A stretch of DNA of 64,000 nucleotides from JBJYIN01 sp046237015 (GTDB lineage Bacteria; Pseudomonadota; Gammaproteobacteria; Enterobacterales; Enterobacteriaceae), in assembly GCF_046237015.1 (NCBI RefSeq), contig NZ_JBJYIN010000019.1, positions 38,426 to 102,425 of the forward strand, written 5' to 3'. Below the pieces are notes generated by a model, which was not told the origin of the DNA, did not search any database, and saw only the letters and a list, made by a program, of their open reading frames with translations. Shown here piece by piece: positions 59,912 through 64,000 of this stretch. The position numbers and the translations under genes are program-made. Position 1 is the stretch's first letter; each line of letters opens with the position of its first letter.

Positions 59912-60250
59912 ATGACAACAGAAAATAAAGGCTATTCTTTGATATTATCAGAAAGTAGTAGCAAAAAAACTGAAGAAAAGGTGTATTTAAAGCCCATGTC
60001 ATTATATGTGCCCAGTGTTTGCGAACAGGCGGTAGCAGAGTTGATTTCAGGTCTGGCAGGGACAGTGAAAAACGAAGGTAAGTTCGTTCTGACCGTAACT
60101 AATAATAACAATGGGGTTTCTGTAGATAAGGATTTTTCCAGTCTTGATGAACTGAAAGCTCCGTTTGTTGCCTCAGATTCGGTAAAGGAACTGATTAATA
60201 TTGTTCGTGGCTATGAATCTGATGAAGATACGAATGTTTGTGGTTGGTAG
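59912..60250 (+). CDS. yoaG: YoaG-like protein with an internal duplication
   Basis: 112 residues from ATG 59912, with GAGGTGAT upstream; ATG 59906 is an alternative. The C-terminal half (KFVLTVTNNNNGVSVDKDFS, VKELINIVRGYESDEDTNVC, GW) matches the 60-residue E. coli YoaG including its VCGW end. The N-terminal half (GYSLILSESSSKKTEEKVYL, MSLYVPSVCEQAVAELISGL) has the same pattern of strand, LxVP and helix, so the gene looks like a tandem duplication of YoaG. YoaG is thought to be a homodimer; this would be a one-chain dimer. Confidence 0.78.
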   Translation: MTTENKGYSLILSESSSKKTEEKVYLKPMSLYVPSVCEQAVAELISGLAGTVKNEGKFVLTVTNNNNGVSVDKDFSSLDELKAPFVASDSVKELINIVRGYESDEDTNVCGW

Positions 60251-60749
60251 CATTGGTTGCTAGTGAACTGTTTACTGGCGAGATTTGTCGTCATAAGCAT
60301 GGTTTTTATTTACCAGTGCGGCCATTTAAAATGGATACGTGCTATTGCCAATGGTTAATTAACTGACTATCTCCTGAGTATTTATAAAAAACTCAGGAGA
60401 TATTGTGTTTATTAGTTGTCAGTTTTTTCAATCAAAGAATTATTAGTTGACGGTGTTTTTATCCTTCAATGGGAAGAGAATTTTCCTGCTAATAAAAGCA
60501 ATATGTGCCGTAAAAATAACGGTATGAATAATGCCACAACTCGAAGATAGAAAGAGTTAATTTAAATAATAAGTATTGTGTTTTTAACCAAGTAAAATCA
60601 AACAGAAAGGATAATCTCTGCTTCTAAGTAAAATCGTTGTTTCAAATGTCTGTATCTAATATTGACATGGTGCCTGGTATTGAATCATCGATAAAAAGCG
60701 CCCAATATTCGCGCATCAAGGAACATTTTACTGTCAAAGGAGAATGACA
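60251..60749. other. Intergenic stretch with a terminator
   Basis: About 500 AT-rich bases between yoaG and the PAAR gene. Apart from the hairpin at 60368 no feature was found. Confidence 0.5.
60368..60402 (+). terminator. Terminator downstream of yeaR-yoaG
   Basis: TATCTCCTGAGT at 60368-60379 pairs with ACTCAGGAGATA at 60391-60402, loop of 11 bases, followed by TTGTGTTTATT. Confidence 0.7.
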
Positions 60750-61085
60750 ATGCCGGGTGCTGCCCGCCTTAATAATATCGGAAGTGGTCATGACTGCTTC
60801 CCGGAAAACCCGATAACCGAAGGCAGTGCTGATGTGATCATCAATGGTCAGCCCACTGCTCGACAAGGCTATAATGAAATAAATTGTTTTACTCCTAATT
60901 TATTTATATCTAAAAGGAAAAAGTGGCTTCTTCATTATCTTAATCTAACTCAAAAAAATACAGTAGAAGAAAAATTGATTAAAAAACACTTGGTTTCTAT
61001 GAGAAAGAGTGAGTATACGGTCCTTGTTCCATCCAATTACTCAGTGGATAATAAGAGAGTGTATATCATAAAATCTTTTTCATAG
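60750..61085 (+). CDS. Truncated PAAR-domain protein joined to an unrelated C-terminus
   Basis: 111 residues from ATG 60750 with AAAGGAG upstream. Residues 1-40 (MPGAARLNNIGSGHDCFPEN, ITEGSADVIINGQPTARQG) are the first half of a PAAR domain, the spike tip of the type VI secretion system. The second half (HGC and the second metal ligands) is missing; after TARQG the chain continues YNEINCFTPNLF and a Lys-rich tail ending VYIIKSFS with no recognised family. The join looks like a recombination or deletion that fused a PAAR gene to a toxin C-terminus. An immunity-like gene follows. Confidence 0.6.
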   Translation: MPGAARLNNIGSGHDCFPENPITEGSADVIINGQPTARQGYNEINCFTPNLFISKRKKWLLHYLNLTQKNTVEEKLIKKHLVSMRKSEYTVLVPSNYSVDNKRVYIIKSFS

Positions 61086-61198
61086 TGGGTGACTCTCTAT
61101 TAGCGGATCTATTTCTAAATGGATTCTCGCATTATTTTTCGCAAGTATAGTGTTATTATGAGAGGCTATTTAGAATCAGTGTTGAGAGAGTATGGGAT

Positions 61199-61585
61199 AT
61201 GACGACTTTTCGTAAATTAGTAGGAAATATAAATGTGAAGAAAGAACCATATCAACAATCTTCTCTTGATTTATGGTTTGAGCGTGTCATTGATATTCCA
61301 CTTGAAAAACTAGAAGTAGAAGATCTGTGTCGTGCTATTCGACAGGAGCTATTTCTTGAACAGCTAATGCCAAGCATACTGGATGTTCTGAGTGAAGATC
61401 CTTTAGCTGGTGAATATTATGATGGCGAGTTAATCACTGCTTTATCAATGATAACAAAAGATGCGTTAGTGCATCACAAAAGTAGCTTTATTGAAATAAA
61501 TAAAATTATAAGCCAGATAGATCTTTCAGATATCAGTAGTGATTTAAAAAAAGATATACTAAAAATAAACAAGATGATTGCGTGA
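61199..61585 (+). CDS. CdiI-like immunity protein (contact-dependent inhibition family)
   Basis: 128 residues starting MTTFRKLVGNINVKKEPYQQ with GAGAGAG region upstream. It has LDLWFERVIDIPLEKLEVED, LCRAIRQELFLEQLMPSILD and PLAGEYYDGELITALSM, the pattern of a CDI immunity family (IRQ-x-x-FLE and AGE-x-Y-x-GELL). It is an orphan in the sense that no CdiA or full Rhs gene is present; the short tail of the PAAR gene upstream could be the end of its toxin. All-helical. Confidence 0.62.
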   Translation: MTTFRKLVGNINVKKEPYQQSSLDLWFERVIDIPLEKLEVEDLCRAIRQELFLEQLMPSILDVLSEDPLAGEYYDGELITALSMITKDALVHHKSSFIEINKIISQIDLSDISSDLKKDILKINKMIA

Positions 61586-61597
61586 GTAATTTAGGGG

Positions 61598-61816
61598 ATG
61601 CTACTGAATAATACCCTATGGATAGAGTTATTATACGATTATATTTTTCTCTTGAATGACGCGATGATTTTTATATATGATATTTCTGTGTTAATAACAA
61701 GTGCCAATGTTTTGTCATATTTTAACTCCTACTTGTCACAAGTATTTTTTGATTGTAATGAAATAACACTCAAACCTCTTGATTACAGGCTAAATAATCA
61801 TATTAGAATCAACTAA
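61598..61816 (+). CDS. Possible small hydrophobic protein, unknown
   Basis: 72 residues from ATG 61598. Rich in Leu, Ile and Asn with a possible membrane segment (YDYIFLLNDAMIFIYDISVL). Ribosome site is poor (GGGG immediately before the ATG). It stands between the immunity gene and a strong terminator, so it could be translated on the same message. Codon content is AT-rich. It may not be real. Confidence 0.3.
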   Translation: MLLNNTLWIELLYDYIFLLNDAMIFIYDISVLITSANVLSYFNSYLSQVFFDCNEITLKPLDYRLNNHIRIN

Positions 61817-61838
61817 AAGGGCTGCTATGCCCTTTTAG
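61813..61838 (+). terminator. Terminator of the immunity gene transcript
   Basis: CTAAAAGGGC pairs with GCCCTTTTAG around TGCTAT, followed by CGTTTAGC. The stem also serves the minus-strand remnant to its right. Confidence 0.78.
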
Positions 61839-61841
61839 CGT

Positions 61842-62012
61842 TTAGCTTACCACTTCTTTATGATAAGCCAGATGTAGTGTATTAAGCCTTTCCCACAAAA
61901 TGAAAGATAAGATCTCTTTTGTTTTAGGCTCATCCAGTTCAACAACCGCGTAAATTAATGCCCGACACTGATCGATGATTTATTCCAGTTCCAACGGTGT
62001 GTTATCGAACAT
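61842..62012 (-). pseudogene. Small gene with an in-frame stop, unknown
   Basis: From ATG 62012 the frame reads MFDNTPLELE, then TAA at 61980-61982, and continues IIDQCRALIYAVVELDEPKT, KEILSFILWERLNTLHLAYH and KEVVS to a stop at 61842. The whole would be 56 residues. Similar short proteins occur in enterobacterial islands but I know no function. A point change has probably turned one codon into TAA. Confidence 0.5.
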
Positions 62013-62053
62013 GATAAACCTCCGCTACTGGATGTCCACGACCTAAATAATGA

Positions 62054-62665
62054 TCAGTAGTCAGCACTGGGTCGTTGTCTGAAATGTGAATACCAACGAT
62101 CAAGATGAGGATGGTGAGTAGCAAAAGGGAGAAGGAAGCGTTCACGTACCGTCTGAAAAATCGCAAATGTTGTAAAATCTGCAATCGTAGGTTCATTGCC
62201 TGCTAGAAATGTATTTTCACCAATCTCTTTTTCTAGCACGTCCAATAGCTCAGTGATGTAGCGGAAATTCTGATCTGCTACCATTTGTGAGGGGAATGGT
62301 TCTTTTGCCGGAAACGCGTTGGTCTGATTCCATAACCACAGTTGGCTGCGGCCGATAAGATCACTCCCAATACGCTCAAGAGTTCTCACTCTGGCACGCG
62401 ATAAGGGATCGGTTCCAATAAGAGGTCTGTCAGGAAACAACTCCTCAAGATATTCGATAATAGCTGCTGATTCTGTAATCGCCATTCCACTATCAGTCAC
62501 CAGCGTTGGTGCTCGACCCGAAGGATTTATGCTCAGGTAGCTGGATGAGCGATGTTCTTGACCAACATAATCAAGCTCATAGCGAGGGATATCAATTCCT
62601 TTCTCTGCGAGGTAAATAATAACGCGCCTTGGGTTTGTTCCCATACGAAATTGGTAAAGTAGCAT
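62054..62665 (-). CDS. Glutathione S-transferase family protein
   Basis: 203 residues from ATG 62665 (MLLYQFRMGTNPRRVIIYLA); another ATG is three codons upstream. Thioredoxin-like N-terminal domain with INPSGRAPTLVTD and AITESAAIIEYLEELFPD, helical C-terminal domain with FLAGNEPTIADFTTFAIFQ. Position 12 region (GTNPRRV) lacks a clear catalytic Ser or Cys at the usual place, so activity is uncertain. It is divergent from an HxlR regulator. Confidence 0.85.
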   Translation of the reverse strand: MLLYQFRMGTNPRRVIIYLAEKGIDIPRYELDYVGQEHRSSSYLSINPSGRAPTLVTDSGMAITESAAIIEYLEELFPDRPLIGTDPLSRARVRTLERIGSDLIGRSQLWLWNQTNAFPAKEPFPSQMVADQNFRYITELLDVLEKEIGENTFLAGNEPTIADFTTFAIFQTVRERFLLPFATHHPHLDRWYSHFRQRPSADY

Positions 62666-62772
62666 GATTAACACCTTATTTTTTCAGTAATGATTAAGTA
62701 CTAATGATAATATCTATACTTACTATCTGAAAGATGGCACATGTTTGTGCTGTAGGCACATGGAGTATACTA
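62666..62772. promoter_or_regulatory. Control region between GST and HxlR genes
   Basis: About 100 bases with two related pieces, GTACTAATGATA near 62698 and AGTATACTAATG near 62764, and a small inverted repeat TGTGC-TGTAG-GCACA at 62747-62761. One of these is likely the HxlR site for both genes. Confidence 0.4.
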
Positions 62773-63189
62773 ATGGGAAGAAATATTCATGGTCGTACTT
62801 ATGAAGAAACGGCTAAGGGAGCGCGTCTGAAGCCCTGTGCGCCTCATGATATTCTAGCTCGGCTGGGTGATAAATGGTCTATTCTTACCCTCTCACTGCT
62901 AGCTATTGCACCTGAATACCGACTGCGTTTTTCTGCAATTAAGTACGGTATCGAAGGAATTACCCAGCGTATGCTAACCTTAACACTACGCCATCTTGAG
63001 CGAGATGGATTAATCGTCAGATACTACTATCCTGAAATTCCTCCCCGCGTCGAATATGAACTAACCGAGTTGGGAAAGGATATTCTTCCTGCGTTGGAAA
63101 GCTTTACTGGCTGGATTCGGAATAATTGGCCAAAAATTGAAGCTGCACGCCTTAGTTATGATCTGGCTGCTGGGAAGAGTAAAATTTAA
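62773..63189 (+). CDS. HxlR-family transcription regulator
   Basis: 138 residues from ATG 62773 (MGRNIHGRTYEETAKGARLK), with GGAG 9 bases upstream. Winged helix: CAPHDILARLGDKWSILTLS, FSAIKYGIEGITQRMLTLTL, LERDGLIVRYYYPEIPPRVE. The Cys in LKPCAPHD matches the redox Cys of QorR-type members. It is divergent from the GST gene, a frequent pairing, and probably controls it. Confidence 0.87.
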   Translation: MGRNIHGRTYEETAKGARLKPCAPHDILARLGDKWSILTLSLLAIAPEYRLRFSAIKYGIEGITQRMLTLTLRHLERDGLIVRYYYPEIPPRVEYELTELGKDILPALESFTGWIRNNWPKIEAARLSYDLAAGKSKI

Positions 63190-63492
63190 TCTCATTTGAG
63201 ATTAGGATTTAATCAGTAATTTGGTTAATATATATAATATGTAAATAATAGAGAATATATAGATGTCTACTCATGTAGACGTCGGTCACTCAACAGATTT
63301 TTTCCACCAGAAATATCCTCCTGTAACTTGACTTCATAGTTACCAATACCAGTAAAACCATTGGGTAACAAATTTTTTCATAATTTAAAATTTATTTTTA
63401 TCACATTAGTTTTTTTCTGTTTTATGAAGTTTTTGTTTTCTGGCACTTTGCTACATGGATTTTCCAGCAAGGGTAGGTCGAAGTTTACAGTG
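63190..63492. other. AT-rich gap before the integrase remnant
   Basis: About 300 bases with no open frame of note. No attachment site or tRNA end could be recognised. Confidence 0.45.
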
Positions 63493-64000
63493 TCAAATTA
63501 TGTTCTGAGGAGAATGAGAAGCCAGAGGGAATAAATTTTTTAGCAAAATAACAGGCCATCCGTGGCTTTTCGCTATTTGTCCCTTCTGCCCAAACTCAAA
63601 CGGCCTAACTATCCCGTTGCTGTTAGCATCAAGAAAATCAGCCCACCAATTGCAACATGAGGCGACGTTGTTCAAGATGTTTGGCCTTGTGAGTGTAGGC
63701 AGCTCGAACGTTGTTTTTTTCCATGTGGCTCATCTGAAGTTCTACCACATCATTCAGGCCAGATGCCTGATTCAATCAATGCACTACACGCCAGCGTTCG
63801 GAAACCGTGACCGCACAGATCGGTTTTGGTGTCGTAGTCCATTTTGCGTAGCGCCTTGTTGATGGTGTTTTCACTCACTAGTTTCATCGCATCATAACAG
63901 CCAGTCAGGATAAAACCGTCATCACCGTTAACGTCATAGGTGAGGTTGTAGTCCCCCCTGAATTTAGTCTTACCGCTTAATAGAGTTCTCTGGTTAAAAT
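63493..64000 (-). pseudogene. P4-type tyrosine integrase remnant, frameshifted, running off the window
   Basis: On the minus strand the sequence reads VSENTINKALRKMDYDTKTD, LCGHGFRTLACSALIESGIW, then after a shift near 63752 DVVELQMSHMEKNNVRAAYT, HKAKHLEQRRLMLQ, and after another shift near 63650 WWADFLDANSNGIVRPFEFG. This is the catalytic C-terminus of P4-family integrases with the HxxR pair, the MSH His and the AAYTH tyrosine. Each shift is one extra T. Beyond about 63880 the frame (KTKFRGDYNLTYDVNGDDGF) does not look like integrase, so the 5' part is also rearranged. It marks an old island boundary. Confidence 0.8.

Noticed and set aside
53400..64000. CRISPR array, tRNA genes or intact insertion sequences in the island
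   Set aside because: I looked for regular spaced repeats, cloverleaf ends and transposase frames with terminal repeats and saw none.

Overview
The window is chromosomal DNA from an enterobacterium of the order Enterobacterales. The best guess is Pectobacterium or a close relative (Pectobacteriaceae). This rests on a fused hyb-hyp hydrogenase operon, an fdoGHI-fdhE operon, close relatives of the E. coli genes ylaC, yidG, yidH, yehS, yegP and yeaR-yoaG, and a 127-bp ERIC element. The genus is an inference; no 16S or other species marker is present.

Layout. (1) 1-11655: the tail of hybO followed by hybABCDE, hypA, hypB, hybG, hypD, hypE and hypF, all on the + strand and mostly overlapping. This is [NiFe]-hydrogenase 2 with its complete maturation set in one run. 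(2) 11.7-14.1 kb: a DUF1266 membrane protein and two small lipoproteins on the minus strand. (3) 14.2-20.1 kb: a heme locus. A heme-binding protein and a TonB-dependent receptor (minus) diverge from hutW-hutX-chuY (+), the anaerobic heme-cleavage set, around Fur-like sites. (4) 20.3-22.3 kb: ylaC, a class I glutamine amidotransferase and a small zinc-ribbon protein. (5) 22.7-28.3 kb: fdoGHI-fdhE, a formate dehydrogenase whose catalytic residue is encoded as Cys196 and not selenocysteine. (6) 28.3-35.7 kb: yidGH-like genes, then an RpiR regulator, a mutarotase, a cytoplasmic-type sulfatase and a PTS EIICB (minus), divergent from an anaerobic sulfatase-maturating radical SAM enzyme (+). I infer a pathway for a sulfated sugar taken up by the PTS. 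(7) 35.7-42.9 kb: a ribose-type ABC importer with a DUF2291 lipoprotein, flanked by two SDR dehydrogenases and divergent from a DeoR regulator, probably for a polyol or sugar. (8) 43-53.4 kb: yehS, small regulators, an Old Yellow Enzyme, an MBL-fold hydrolase, a methyl-accepting chemotaxis protein and an NmrA/LysR divergon.

(9) 53.4-64 kb is visibly more AT-rich and looks like a decayed genomic island. It holds two HxlR divergons, a histidine phosphatase, a Nudix hydrolase, a broken YefM-YoeB module, an extra H-NS paralogue, a PilV-like fragment, a truncated PAAR gene, an orphan CdiI-type immunity gene, fragments of GST and GNAT genes, yeaR with an internally duplicated yoaG, and a frameshifted P4-type integrase running off the right end.

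The first 36 kb fit together as anaerobic respiration and anaerobic nutrient use: hydrogen and formate oxidation feed the quinone pool, heme is cleaved by an oxygen-independent radical SAM enzyme, and the sulfatase is activated by an oxygen-independent maturase. No rRNA, tRNA, CRISPR array or intact insertion sequence was seen.
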